This document shows positions 13,561 through 22,174 of a stretch of 41,217 nucleotides of DNA, piece after piece. The translations under genes were made by a program, and so were the position numbers. The DNA is from an uncultured Eubacterium sp. (GTDB taxonomy: Bacteria > Bacillota > Clostridia > Lachnospirales > Lachnospiraceae). The first letter of the stretch is position 1, and every line of letters starts with the position of its first letter. The notes beneath the pieces are model-generated. The model had not been told where the DNA came from and searched no databases. It worked only from the letters and a program-made list of their open reading frames with translations. Where the stretch lies: positions 1-41,217 of the forward strand of contig CAJUFM010000023.1 of the NCBI GenBank assembly GCA_910585745.1, written 5' to 3'.

Positions 13561-15630
13561 TTATATCTTTTTTGTTTTTTTATATTTTTTCCCTGATACT
13601 GTTACCGTAACGGTGATCTTCATCTTCTTTTTTAATTTAGATGAAGTTTTGATGGTAAGTTTTCCGCTCTTTGTCTGTTTTGAGGAAAAAATCAGCTTTT
13701 TATAACGTTTCTTCTTATTTAAAAGAATTTTTTTATTGAGCCCCACCGTTACTTTCGACGCTTTGGGCACGGCAACCACGATCTTTTTCTTTCCTCTGCC
13801 AGCTGATATCCTGATCTGGGACAAAACGTCTGTCTTTTTGCCTTCGGTTTCCTGCACCTGCGTAACGGTCTCGTCTCCCTCTCCCTCCTGCTGAAATGCT
13901 GGAGGATTCAACATCACATTTCCGGAAGGGGGGACTGTATCTGATGGAGAAACTGTACTCACCGGCATCTCTGTGGGGACAGGGGAACCAGAGGGTTCTG
14001 GCGATGATGTCCCAGATGGGACCGATGATACTGATGGAAGATCTCCTTCCTCCGGGGGCAGCGTCTCTTCCGGGGACTTCGTTGTCTCTGGAGGCACAGT
14101 TGTCTCTGGCACCTTAGTTGTCTCCGGGCTCTTCGTTGCCCCTGGCATCATAGTGGTCTCCGGGGGATCCACTGGTTCCGGCGCAGCTGTTTTCTGGGGT
14201 GGTTCTGTCACCGCTGGCAGAGGTGGATAGGTAGTCTCCGGTACCTCAAAGCTACACACCGTCTCCGGCTCCAGGGCAGTGATCACCGACACCCGCTCTC
14301 CATCTATCTCTTTGGCAGAAACCGCTGCTGGCAGCACCTGAAGTTCCTTTCCCTGGATCCACAGCCCATAAAGCGTATCTTTTCCTTCCATATTAATTCC
14401 AGGCACCGGCTCTCCTTTGGTCAGACCCTCTGTTCCCACAGATACCCGCAGCACCTCATCCGGTGTATTAAAGTACAAAACACCCTGGTGAATGGCCAAC
14501 TGTGTATACTTTTCTGCAAAATAATAACCCGGTGTTGCCGTTTCCCAGCGATATATGCTGAGATCTACCAGTTTTTCCAGCTTTTCCGCTTTAGGATCTG
14601 TCTCCGGGTCCCAGCGGTAGATCCCAGGATAAGAACCTTTATTCTTCACATAAAACCAATTTTCCCCGTCACTCACCAATGGAGAGGATGAATTCCCCCA
14701 GAAAAAGGAATCCCTTGATTTATCTTCACAGGGCTCACTTAATGTATTGTCCCATATGTAGGATGCATTCCAGGCAGAATCGCTTTTCAGAAAATATTTG
14801 TGTTCTGCCCTGCCAGGCATATCTGCAATCGGATCATCCCAGGTCACATCCACATGATACCACCTGCCCCCCAACTGGATCTGGTTCCACATATGCCTCA
14901 TAGCATCACTGGGCACTGTCCTGCAGGGAATTCCCAGCCGTTTCATAAAATACAGATATGCCAACGCATACCCCTCACACACAGCCCTTCCTTCCACGAT
15001 CAGACTATACGCATCGTAGCGGCATGGATCTGTATCAGATTGTGGATCCCTGGTGTCATATTCGTACCGGGAAGCCAGATAATCGTGGATATACAATGCC
15101 TTTTCCATATCACTCCACTCTGGATTTACCCCGGAAAGAATCTGAGCCGATACGTCCTGAAATGTGGTTTTCATCTCTTCAATGCGTTTTTTTGATACAT
15201 CTGTGCCGCCAAACTGATAGGAAGGGATATAGGACAGAATATATTTCTGTTCATCTGCGGAAACCTGGTAGCTAAACCTCTTTCCCACATAAAACAATTC
15301 CGGTGAAGAATTGATGATATCACTGAGCAAAGCTCTGAACTCTTCCACCGTCAGTTCATATCTCTCCAGATCTATACCCGGCTCTGTTGCAAGCAGCCCT
15401 TCATAAATTCTCTTCCTGGCTTCACCGCCTTCTTCTGACACCCCACGCAGAGCCATGGATTTTTTTGAACCTGCCTGCGCGACAGCGGGCTGTCCATCCT
15501 GGATAAGCTGCAGCGTTCCCCTCTGCAATTCTCCCCTGGCCGTCTCCGCAGCGGATCCTGCCACCGGCTGCAGCAGCATGCCCAGAACCAGCAGGAATGC
15601 CAGACAGCGCGAATAATGTTTCCTTATCAT
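13561..15630 (-). CDS. Secreted transglutaminase-like protein with Pro/Thr linker and basic tail
   Basis: Residues 1-28 form a Sec signal peptide (hydrophobic LAFLLVLGMLLQPVAGSA). A transglutaminase-like (cysteine protease fold) domain follows, with the triad visible as Cys218 in AVCEGYA, His246 in MRHMWNQ and Asp261 in WYHVDVTWDD. A middle region with tryptophan- and tyrosine-rich strands may be a small propeller. Residues about 465-575 are a Pro/Thr/Ser linker with repeated PETT and PPETT units. The last 90 residues are very lysine-rich, beta-like, and could bind anionic wall polymers. No LPXTG or S-layer motif is present. The substrate is unknown; related proteins are thought to act on peptide or wall cross-links. 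It starts 13 nt after the pyrophosphatase gene, so it is likely co-transcribed with it. Confidence 0.8.
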   Translation of the reverse strand: MIRKHYSRCLAFLLVLGMLLQPVAGSAAETARGELQRGTLQLIQDGQPAVAQAGSKKSMALRGVSEEGGEARKRIYEGLLATEPGIDLERYELTVEEFRALLSDIINSSPELFYVGKRFSYQVSADEQKYILSYIPSYQFGGTDVSKKRIEEMKTTFQDVSAQILSGVNPEWSDMEKALYIHDYLASRYEYDTRDPQSDTDPCRYDAYSLIVEGRAVCEGYALAYLYFMKRLGIPCRTVPSDAMRHMWNQIQLGGRWYHVDVTWDDPIADMPGRAEHKYFLKSDSAWNASYIWDNTLSEPCEDKSRDSFFWGNSSSPLVSDGENWFYVKNKGSYPGIYRWDPETDPKAEKLEKLVDLSIYRWETATPGYYFAEKYTQLAIHQGVLYFNTPDEVLRVSVGTEGLTKGEPVPGINMEGKDTLYGLWIQGKELQVLPAAVSAKEIDGERVSVITALEPETVCSFEVPETTYPPLPAVTEPPQKTAAPEPVDPPETTMMPGATKSPETTKVPETTVPPETTKSPEETLPPEEGDLPSVSSVPSGTSSPEPSGSPVPTEMPVSTVSPSDTVPPSGNVMLNPPAFQQEGEGDETVTQVQETEGKKTDVLSQIRISAGRGKKKIVVAVPKASKVTVGLNKKILLNKKKRYKKLIFSSKQTKSGKLTIKTSSKLKKKMKITVTVTVSGKKYKKTKKI

Positions 15631-15643
15631 AAACTTATTCCTT

Positions 15644-17296
15644 TCATTGTTGCAAAATAGATACCAGACTTGGAATCAGCTGTTTCTTTCGGGAGACCAG
15701 TCCTTTCAGTATCACCTTCTCCATATCATCATGGAGCCGGAAGGAATCCCTGACAACCTCCTCCGCCTTTTCACCGAAACAGAGAAGCTCTGTACTTTCT
15801 TTTACAATATTGGTCAGCATCACAAATGCCATGTTGATGCCCAGGGATGGGAAGATCTCCTCCAGATAAGGGACAATCTTTTCTTTGATCTCCTGAAGCT
15901 CGATGCTGTTCATGGAATTAATCTGACTCACCGTAAACTGGGTATCTCCTACTTCAAAGCGCTTGAGATCCTGTTCATAGATGTCCTTTGGCTCCCTGGA
16001 GCTGAGATCACTTCCCGCTCCAAACATGTCCACCGCAAACTCTTCAATCTCTACTCCACATATCTTTGACAGTTCCCTGGCAGCATCCTTATCCACCGCC
16101 GTACAGGTAGGAGAGCGGAACATTAAAGTGTCGGAAATGATGGCCGCCATCAGAAGGCCGGCAATATTTTTAGGAATCTCCACGTTATTTTCCTGGTATA
16201 TCTGATAGATGATGGTGGCTGTACAACCCAGGGGCTGATTACGGAAGAGAACTGGTTCCAGCGTCTCCAATGTGCCTATCCGGTGATGGTCAATAATCTC
16301 CAGAATGTGGGCATTTTCGATGCCGTCCACCGTCTGGGAGCTCTCATTGTGGTCTACCAGGATCAGCTGTTTTTTGCGTAGGTTAATAAGATTCCGCCTC
16401 GAGATCATTCCCACATAATTATCTCTGGCATCCAATACCGGAAAGTCGCGGTGGCGCAGTTTTCCCATTACTTCCTTGATATCCTCTGTCTTGTCAGACA
16501 GATGAAAAGTAGTCAGATGGTTACGTTTCATAAAATACTCGATGGGCATACTCTGGTTGATCATCCGTGCCGCCGTAAAAGTATCATATGGTGTGACAAT
16601 AATGCTGCATCCCCGCTCTTCCGCCAGTTTTTGTATGGTTTGCGACACTTTCGCCTCCATGCACACTACAATGCATGCTGCCTCCATCTCAATGGCGCAG
16701 AGCTGAGATTCATAGCGGTTCCCAAGGATCACCATATCCCCCTGATGAATGTAGTCTTCCATCACATCCGGATTTGCCGCTGCAATGACCACTTCACCTT
16801 TATTAAATACCGCCTCCTGATCCCCCACGATCATTTCCGCCTCTAATGTCTCCAGTATATTTTTATAGGAAGTTTTTGCAGTGGAAAGAATACTGTTGTC
16901 GTAGACGTCCATATAAGCCGTTGCGATATCTCCGATGGTGATCAGCCCGGATAACTTTCCCGCTTCCGAAGTGATAGGCAGCGTGACTACGTCCAGCTCC
17001 CGCATCATATTCCATGCCTTTTTCAAAGAAATATCCCCGGATACTCCCTTCGTCTTACGGATCTCGATATCACGCACTTCTGTCATGACATCTTCGATAT
17101 AAAGAGGCGCCGGAGTCTGAAAATATTTCAGCACATACTGCGTCTCCTGGTTGATCTGCCCCGCCCTTCCCGCCACATAGCCTCCATCAAAAAGCGTATT
17201 TTTTAAATTTTCATAGGCAATGGCGGAACAGATGGAATCTGTATCCGGATTTTTATGTCCGATTATAAATACTGGCACCTGCTGTCCTTCTATCAT
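15644..17296 (-). CDS. ppaC: Nucleotide-regulated manganese-dependent inorganic pyrophosphatase (family II, CBS type)
   Basis: Hydrolyses pyrophosphate to phosphate in the cytosol, pulling biosynthetic reactions forward. The DHH-domain start FIIGHKNPDTDSICSAIAYE carries metal ligands, and the later LVDHNES and EIIDHHRIGTL motifs complete the site; a DHHA2 domain forms the C-terminus. The 550-residue length reflects an insert between the first DHH strand and the rest: two CBS domains flanking a DRTGG domain (about residues 70-310). In characterised homologues this insert binds AMP, ADP or diadenosine polyphosphates and tunes activity. The start at 17296 has GAGG upstream. It precedes the transglutaminase gene by 13 nt, an unexplained partnership. 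Confidence 0.93.
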   Translation of the reverse strand: MIEGQQVPVFIIGHKNPDTDSICSAIAYENLKNTLFDGGYVAGRAGQINQETQYVLKYFQTPAPLYIEDVMTEVRDIEIRKTKGVSGDISLKKAWNMMRELDVVTLPITSEAGKLSGLITIGDIATAYMDVYDNSILSTAKTSYKNILETLEAEMIVGDQEAVFNKGEVVIAAANPDVMEDYIHQGDMVILGNRYESQLCAIEMEAACIVVCMEAKVSQTIQKLAEERGCSIIVTPYDTFTAARMINQSMPIEYFMKRNHLTTFHLSDKTEDIKEVMGKLRHRDFPVLDARDNYVGMISRRNLINLRKKQLILVDHNESSQTVDGIENAHILEIIDHHRIGTLETLEPVLFRNQPLGCTATIIYQIYQENNVEIPKNIAGLLMAAIISDTLMFRSPTCTAVDKDAARELSKICGVEIEEFAVDMFGAGSDLSSREPKDIYEQDLKRFEVGDTQFTVSQINSMNSIELQEIKEKIVPYLEEIFPSLGINMAFVMLTNIVKESTELLCFGEKAEEVVRDSFRLHDDMEKVILKGLVSRKKQLIPSLVSILQQ

Positions 17297-17421
17297 TAAA
17301 ATTCCTCACATACCTTTTAATTATTTGATATCTGAATCACAAACTTTTTTACTTTTGTTCCCTGATATCATTATTTATGTTCTGCTGTAAAATATACCAC
17401 AAATGAAACGCACATATGAAA

Positions 17422-17450
17422 CTCCCCAGCACCATAGGTTAACCGGGGAG
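17422..17450 (-). terminator. Terminator after the HD-GYP response-regulator gene
   Basis: On the minus strand CTCCCC (17445-17450) pairs with GGGGAG (17422-17427) and is followed by TTTCAT. The stem is strong but short and the T-run weak. It separates the fapA/HD-GYP pair from the pyrophosphatase gene. Confidence 0.5.
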
Positions 17451-17462
17451 ATCTCTGCATTT

Positions 17463-18572
17463 TTAATCATCACAATATTTCGTTACGATCACTTCAAACT
17501 GTTTCCTTACTTCGGTAAATGCTTTTAAAAGCTTAGAAGAAAAGGTACCGCTCTGTCCATTGATGATCATCTGGTACACCTTATCTGTCTTATATGCCGC
17601 TTTATACACCCGTCTGGAACTGAGGGCGTCATATACATCCACAAGGGATACGATCTGCGCCGCGATGCTGATCTCTTCTCCCTTCAAGCCGTCCGGATAA
17701 CCATTCCCATCGTATTTTTCATGGTGATGTCTGGCTATATCATAAGCACAATCACAAAATGCTTTGCTGTCTATATGGATCACTTTTTCTATAATTTCCG
17801 CACCCTTCGTCGTGTGGGATTTTATGATCTCATATTCATCTTCGGTTAATTTACCAGGTTTTAATATGATATGATCTGGAACAACAATTTTTCCAATATC
17901 ATGCAGGGAAGATGCCCACCCGATCACATCTATCTTTTCTTCTGTAAGCCCGTATTCTGGATACAGCTTCATCACGCTTTCTCCCAGGCAGACCGAAAAC
18001 TGACGGATCCTTTTTATATGCTGTTCAGACTCCAGGTTTCTGAACTCCACGATATTGCTTAAGGAATCAATCAGAACCTCATTTGTATGCTTTTGTTTCT
18101 CTGCCATCGCCTTCAGCATGGAATTTTGCTTTTTCAGCTTTTCCGTCTGATTTTTCACAGTAACCTCAAGCTGCGTTTTATACTGGAATACCTGAACCAC
18201 ATTATCCACCAGCTGCTTCACGATCTCAGGATGGATCGGCTTTTTGATATAACTTATGATACCGTATTCATAGGCCTTTTTCTCATATTCTGCCGTTTCC
18301 TCACTGGTGATCATGATAAAAGGAATCCGGTTCGGAAATTTCCTCTCACTCAGACGCTCCAGCACCTGAAAATTGTCCCTTACTGGAATCATGAGATTCA
18401 CCAGAACGAGAGCAAGCGATGAAACATGATTTCTTAATATGTCAATTCCATCTTTTTCATTCGAGACTTCCAGAATCTTATATTCATCCTGGAACATCTC
18501 TACCAGCTTTGCACGGCTGGCTTCATCATCCTCAAGAATTAAAATTGTATCACGTGCCATATTTCTACCCAT
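17463..18572 (-). CDS. HD-GYP domain protein with degenerate receiver domain
   Basis: Residues 8-125 have the receiver fold: acidic pair Asp15/Asp16, Thr89 and Lys111 before Pro. The phosphorylated Asp is replaced by Asn59, in LVLVNLMIP where LVLLDLMMP would be usual; the codon is AAT at 18396-18398. A coiled-coil linker (about 130-170) leads to an HD-GYP domain, the family that hydrolyses cyclic di-GMP. It has HDIGK (His224, Asp225), ARHHHEKYDG, GYPDGLKGEE and VDVYDAL. The usual HFDP near the end reads FSSK. The protein is soluble. It starts 15 nt after the FapA gene, so the two form a unit. Activity may be set by protein contact rather than phosphorylation. The start could also be four codons later. 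Confidence 0.88.
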   Translation of the reverse strand: MGRNMARDTILILEDDEASRAKLVEMFQDEYKILEVSNEKDGIDILRNHVSSLALVLVNLMIPVRDNFQVLERLSERKFPNRIPFIMITSEETAEYEKKAYEYGIISYIKKPIHPEIVKQLVDNVVQVFQYKTQLEVTVKNQTEKLKKQNSMLKAMAEKQKHTNEVLIDSLSNIVEFRNLESEQHIKRIRQFSVCLGESVMKLYPEYGLTEEKIDVIGWASSLHDIGKIVVPDHIILKPGKLTEDEYEIIKSHTTKGAEIIEKVIHIDSKAFCDCAYDIARHHHEKYDGNGYPDGLKGEEISIAAQIVSLVDVYDALSSRRVYKAAYKTDKVYQMIINGQSGTFSSKLLKAFTEVRKQFEVIVTKYCDD

Positions 18573-18587
18573 ACTTTCTTTTCATAT

Positions 18588-20654
18588 TTAGAATTTGACC
18601 ATTACAACATTGTTATTTCTCAACTTAAAAATAATTCTGCTCACCTGGGAAGGCAACATGTATTTGAACTTGTTTATCTCGATCATGCTCCCCTCATAAG
18701 CATTGCCCCTGACATAGATCGCTTTCATGTCCTGATCGGTCAGGTTGGCAAGTTTGGATACCTCAGCATCCAGATCAGCCAGTTCATGATCCTTGGCCAC
18801 GATCGTAGCATTCAGTTTTTTAATAATTTCCACTGCCTGCTCTTTATCTGGTGGCAGGGCCTGCAGGATCTTATGCCACTTTTCTTCCAACATGGATAAC
18901 TCATCCAGGATCTGCTCTCTTTTTTGTGCAAATCTGGTCTGCTGCCTGTCATAGAGTTCATTTCGTCCCACTTCCAGGTATGTCTTAATATGCGAGCTGT
19001 TTCCGAGATTGTAAGTATCCACCCCGCGTACCGCACAGACCTTTCCGCCAAGAAGCATTCCCTTACTTCCGGATATGATCGCTTTTCCCATAGTATTAAT
19101 GTCGCTGTTCATAATGTAATTTGCTTTCACATTGCCACCGGCATCAATATTTGCCGATTCAAAGAAACTGCCGGAAACCTCTCCCCCTGCTTCAATAAAG
19201 CAGTCATGCTTGGAACAGCTTCCCCTCTTGATCATTACATTACCGCCGGCGATCAGCCTGGCTGTCTCTACATTATACTCAACGATAATGTCTCCTGTCG
19301 CCTGAATATAACCACCAGAAAAAACACTTCCTATTACATATACCGAACCATCAACCTCTAATTTTCCTGTCACCGCCGTTACATCTTCACGTACAATAAC
19401 CATATTGGAAATAATGATCCGCCCATTTACATACTCTAATTTCCCACTTAATTTGGAAACATAGGTCACTCCGTCAGGAGCAATGGTAAAGCCTACTCCT
19501 TTTAATGGCTTTTTTTCCAGCCCTTTGTTGGCATGAAGCACTTCGCCAAAAACATTGTGACCATCCTTTCCCTTCTGGGCAGGATGATACACAGCAATCT
19601 TTTCACCCTCTTCCACCATCTCGAAGGCTTCTATATTCACATAGTCCACCCCTCCGTCGGGCAGCGGCGCCGGGATACGGGGCAGATCCAGCCGGACAAA
19701 GAACTCAAACCAGCCATTCTTTCCGGTTTCGGCGGGCGTTCCTTCCGCAATCAGTACTTTTTCATTCATTCTTCTTTTCTTGATCATTTCGGTAATTGCA
19801 GCAGCCTTGATCCCAACTACAATTCCTCTTTCTTCCAGAGCCCCATAAATATCTTCTTCCTTCACCATATTACCAGGAAACCAGGGGATAAAGGCAAAAG
19901 CCTTCGTTCCATCATTCTCTACAAAAATACTGAACTCTTTTTTCGTCAAAGATTTTATATCAATTCCCGGCTTCGTATCATATTCCGGCTTCTTTGTCTT
20001 ATCTTTTAAAAGTTTCTCACGTTTTTTCTTCATGTCTGTTGCGGAAAAAATCAGTTTAGCATAAGACGTGACATCCAGTCCTGCTTCCAGCCCCAGACGG
20101 ATCTCCTTCATCTGCCAGTGGCTGAACAAAGGGTTTGTATACAACGAAACCTTTAACTTTTTTTCCAGCCCCAGACGGATCTCCCGCATCTGCATCCAGT
20201 TATAACAGGAGTTCGCATATACAGAGACATCCAGTTCCTCGTACAAACCGATCCGGATCTCATAGATCTGCTGCACATACATATCATCCGTCAGCCAGGT
20301 GTCTATAGGAAGCCCATCTTCCAATGCAAGCCGGATCTGTTCCAGTTCATCATCTACAAATCCTCTTTCCAAATACCTGGTAAGATCGTTGGAAGAATAA
20401 TGGGACAGCCGGATCTGCTTCATGGTTTCATAACTATAGGAAGGATCCGCATATGCGGAAACATCTACCTTGTCTTTGATACCCATCCGGATCTGTTCCA
20501 TCTGAAGCCAGTTGAGCTCCGGATTAGAATAAAGGGAAACATCCAGCCCCTCTTCCTTCCCAAGAAGAATTTCCTGATGTTGTTCTTTCATATATTCTGA
20601 ATCTTCCATCATTGTAAAATTTGATTTTTTTGATGGAGCAGAGTTTGTATACAT
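18588..20654 (-). CDS. FapA/DUF342-family protein with N-terminal 26-residue repeats
   Basis: Residues 37-218 are seven tandem repeats of 26 residues with a pattern close to LDVSxYAxPxxxxxQMxEIR followed by LGLExG. From about residue 230 the protein matches the FapA (DUF342) family: an N-terminal alpha/beta domain (EFSIFVENDGTKAFAFIPW), a glycine-rich right-handed beta-helix (DVTAVTGKLEVDGSVYVIGS, ARLIAGGNVMIKRG), then a coiled coil (QKREQILDELSMLEEKWHK) and a short C-terminal part. FapA proteins are linked to flagellar placement in Vibrio; the role in Clostridia is unknown. There is no signal or membrane segment, so it is cytosolic. The start is taken at ATG 20654; a GTG three codons earlier abuts the AAAGG site. 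It forms a unit with the HD-GYP gene. Confidence 0.85.
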   Translation of the reverse strand: MYTNSAPSKKSNFTMMEDSEYMKEQHQEILLGKEEGLDVSLYSNPELNWLQMEQIRMGIKDKVDVSAYADPSYSYETMKQIRLSHYSSNDLTRYLERGFVDDELEQIRLALEDGLPIDTWLTDDMYVQQIYEIRIGLYEELDVSVYANSCYNWMQMREIRLGLEKKLKVSLYTNPLFSHWQMKEIRLGLEAGLDVTSYAKLIFSATDMKKKREKLLKDKTKKPEYDTKPGIDIKSLTKKEFSIFVENDGTKAFAFIPWFPGNMVKEEDIYGALEERGIVVGIKAAAITEMIKKRRMNEKVLIAEGTPAETGKNGWFEFFVRLDLPRIPAPLPDGGVDYVNIEAFEMVEEGEKIAVYHPAQKGKDGHNVFGEVLHANKGLEKKPLKGVGFTIAPDGVTYVSKLSGKLEYVNGRIIISNMVIVREDVTAVTGKLEVDGSVYVIGSVFSGGYIQATGDIIVEYNVETARLIAGGNVMIKRGSCSKHDCFIEAGGEVSGSFFESANIDAGGNVKANYIMNSDINTMGKAIISGSKGMLLGGKVCAVRGVDTYNLGNSSHIKTYLEVGRNELYDRQQTRFAQKREQILDELSMLEEKWHKILQALPPDKEQAVEIIKKLNATIVAKDHELADLDAEVSKLANLTDQDMKAIYVRGNAYEGSMIEINKFKYMLPSQVSRIIFKLRNNNVVMVKF
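20001..20546 (-). repeat. Seven 78-bp coding repeats in the FapA-family gene
   Basis: These encode residues 37-218. Copies 1, 5 and 6 are most alike (LDVSLYSNPELNW, LDVSVYANSCYNW, LKVSLYTNPLFSH, each ending in QIR or EIR plus a hydrophobic/glycine end). Copies 3, 4 and 7 are degenerate. The period is a constant 26 codons without gaps, which suggests a repeating helical solenoid. Confidence 0.8.
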
Positions 20655-20694
20655 AATAAACACCAGCCTTTCATCTTATAATGCAGTCTATAAT

Positions 20695-20723
20695 ATTATA
20701 CTATTTTTTTAAATAAAAGTCTA
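20695..20723 (-). promoter_or_regulatory. Promoter of the FapA/HD-GYP unit
   Basis: On the minus strand a perfect TATAAT (20695-20700) lies 17 nt after TAGACT (20718-20723). The leader to the start codon is about 35 nt. It faces away from galK across an AT-rich divergent region. Confidence 0.55.
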
Positions 20724-20817
20724 CCATTGATTGTGTAAACGGCGAATTTTTGCGACTTTCAATATTTTACATTTATAACAAATTGAAATAGCTGTAGCTT
20801 TTTTATCCAAGATTCGA

Positions 20818-20823
20818 TATAAT
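20818..20823 (+). promoter_or_regulatory. Possible -10 box of galK
   Basis: A perfect TATAAT lies about 78 nt before the galK start, but no good -35 hexamer is at the right distance. It may need an activator, or the true promoter may lie upstream near 20749-20779 (TTGCGA and TATAAC). A half-match to a catabolite (cre) site, TGTAAACG, is at 20734-20741. Confidence 0.35.
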
Positions 20824-20900
20824 AAAACCAGCGATGTAAATATACCACAAATTACTGCCCGTGATGATTATTCTGAATGGGGCGGAGATGGAGGAATCCC

Positions 20901-22082
20901 ATGAAAATACAAGACTTGAAAAGCAAATTTACAGAAATATTTGGAGAGGGAGATGAACCCTGTATTTACTTTGCACCGGGACGGGTCAATCTCATCGGAG
21001 ACCATACAGACTACAACGGAGGGCACGTATTTCCCTGCGCCCTGACGCTTGGTACATATGCTGTGGCGCGCCGGAGACCAGACCGTCTCCTAAAACTTTA
21101 TTCAGAAAATTTCAGTTCAAGAGGAGTTTTTAATTCTTCACTGGAAGATATTGAATACTCAACGGAAGCAGAATGGACCAATTATCCAAAAGGAGTTATC
21201 TGGACTTTCTGTAAAAAAGGGTATCCCATAACAAGCGGCCTGGACCTTCTTTTCTATGGTGACATTCCTGGCGGCGCAGGCTTATCTTCCTCTGCTGCCA
21301 TCGAAGTAGTGACCGGGCTGGTTTTAAAAGATCTTTTTGACATTAAAGACATCTCCATGGAAGAAATCGCCCTGCTGGGGCAATATTCAGAAAACCACTT
21401 TAACGGCATGAACTGTGGTATCATGGATCAATTCACCTCCGCTATGGGAAAGGAAGGACATGCCCTCTTTCTGGATACCAACACACTGGCGTACGAACAT
21501 GTACCGGTTTACCTAAAAAATATTTCTATCATGATCACAAACAGCAAAGTAAAGCACAGTCTGGTTTCCTCCGCCTACAACGACCGCCGCAGAGAATGCG
21601 AAAAAGGTCTTAACCTGTTGCAGAAAATGATCGATATCAATAGTCTTGGTGATCTGAATAACGAACAATTTGAACGATATAAGGTACTGATCCAGGATGA
21701 GACGCTTCAAAAAAGGGTGAAGCATGCCGTCTCAGAAAACCGGCGCACCGTACATGCCCTGGATGCCCTCCGTTCTGACGATATACAGGAATTCGGCCGG
21801 CTGATGAATAAATCCCACTTATCCCTTAGAGATGATTTTGAAGCCTCCTGCGATGAAATAGATCTCCTTGTGAAAACAGCCTGGGAATTGCCCGGCGTGA
21901 TCGGAAGCCGCATGACCGGCGGCGGTTTTGGAGGCTGCACCGTAAGTCTCGTAAAAAAACGAAACCGTAATTTGTTTAAGAGCAAGCTGACCGTTGTCTA
22001 TCAGGAAGCCTTTGGTCTCCAGCCGGATTTTTATGAAGTTGAGATCGGAGGCGGTGCAAAAAAAATATCTGATCCCGCTTGA
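20901..22082 (+). CDS. galK: Galactokinase
   Basis: Phosphorylates alpha-D-galactose with ATP to galactose 1-phosphate, entry step of the Leloir pathway. This 393-residue GHMP kinase has the galactokinase signature GRVNLIGDHTDYNGGHVFP, the ATP-binding GGAGLSSSAAIEV, the catalytic-region NCGIMDQFTSAMG and the C-terminal GSRMTGGGFGGCTVSLV. The start at 20901 is chosen for GGAGG six nt upstream; an in-frame ATG at 20877 would put that site inside the gene. It is followed after 92 nt by galE. The uridylyltransferase galT is not in the window. Confidence 0.97.
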   Translation: MKIQDLKSKFTEIFGEGDEPCIYFAPGRVNLIGDHTDYNGGHVFPCALTLGTYAVARRRPDRLLKLYSENFSSRGVFNSSLEDIEYSTEAEWTNYPKGVIWTFCKKGYPITSGLDLLFYGDIPGGAGLSSSAAIEVVTGLVLKDLFDIKDISMEEIALLGQYSENHFNGMNCGIMDQFTSAMGKEGHALFLDTNTLAYEHVPVYLKNISIMITNSKVKHSLVSSAYNDRRRECEKGLNLLQKMIDINSLGDLNNEQFERYKVLIQDETLQKRVKHAVSENRRTVHALDALRSDDIQEFGRLMNKSHLSLRDDFEASCDEIDLLVKTAWELPGVIGSRMTGGGFGGCTVSLVKKRNRNLFKSKLTVVYQEAFGLQPDFYEVEIGGGAKKISDPA

Positions 22083-22107
22083 CTGCTCCCTTAGGTAATA
22101 GTATATA
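22079..22107 (+). promoter_or_regulatory. Candidate galE promoter overlapping the galK stop
   Basis: TTGACT (22079-22084) and TATATA (22102-22107) are 17 nt apart, five matches of six in each box. The -35 box overlaps the galK stop codon, so galE can be expressed separately as well as by read-through. Confidence 0.5.
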
Positions 22108-22174
22108 CTAACATTATCACCAGCCCAGAGGTATAAATTTGAACCCTGGAGCTAACGAGAAGGGAGAATCTTAT

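Noticed and set aside
20734..20741. Half of a catabolite-response (cre) site before galK
   Set aside because: Only the TGTAAACG half matches; the second half is missing.
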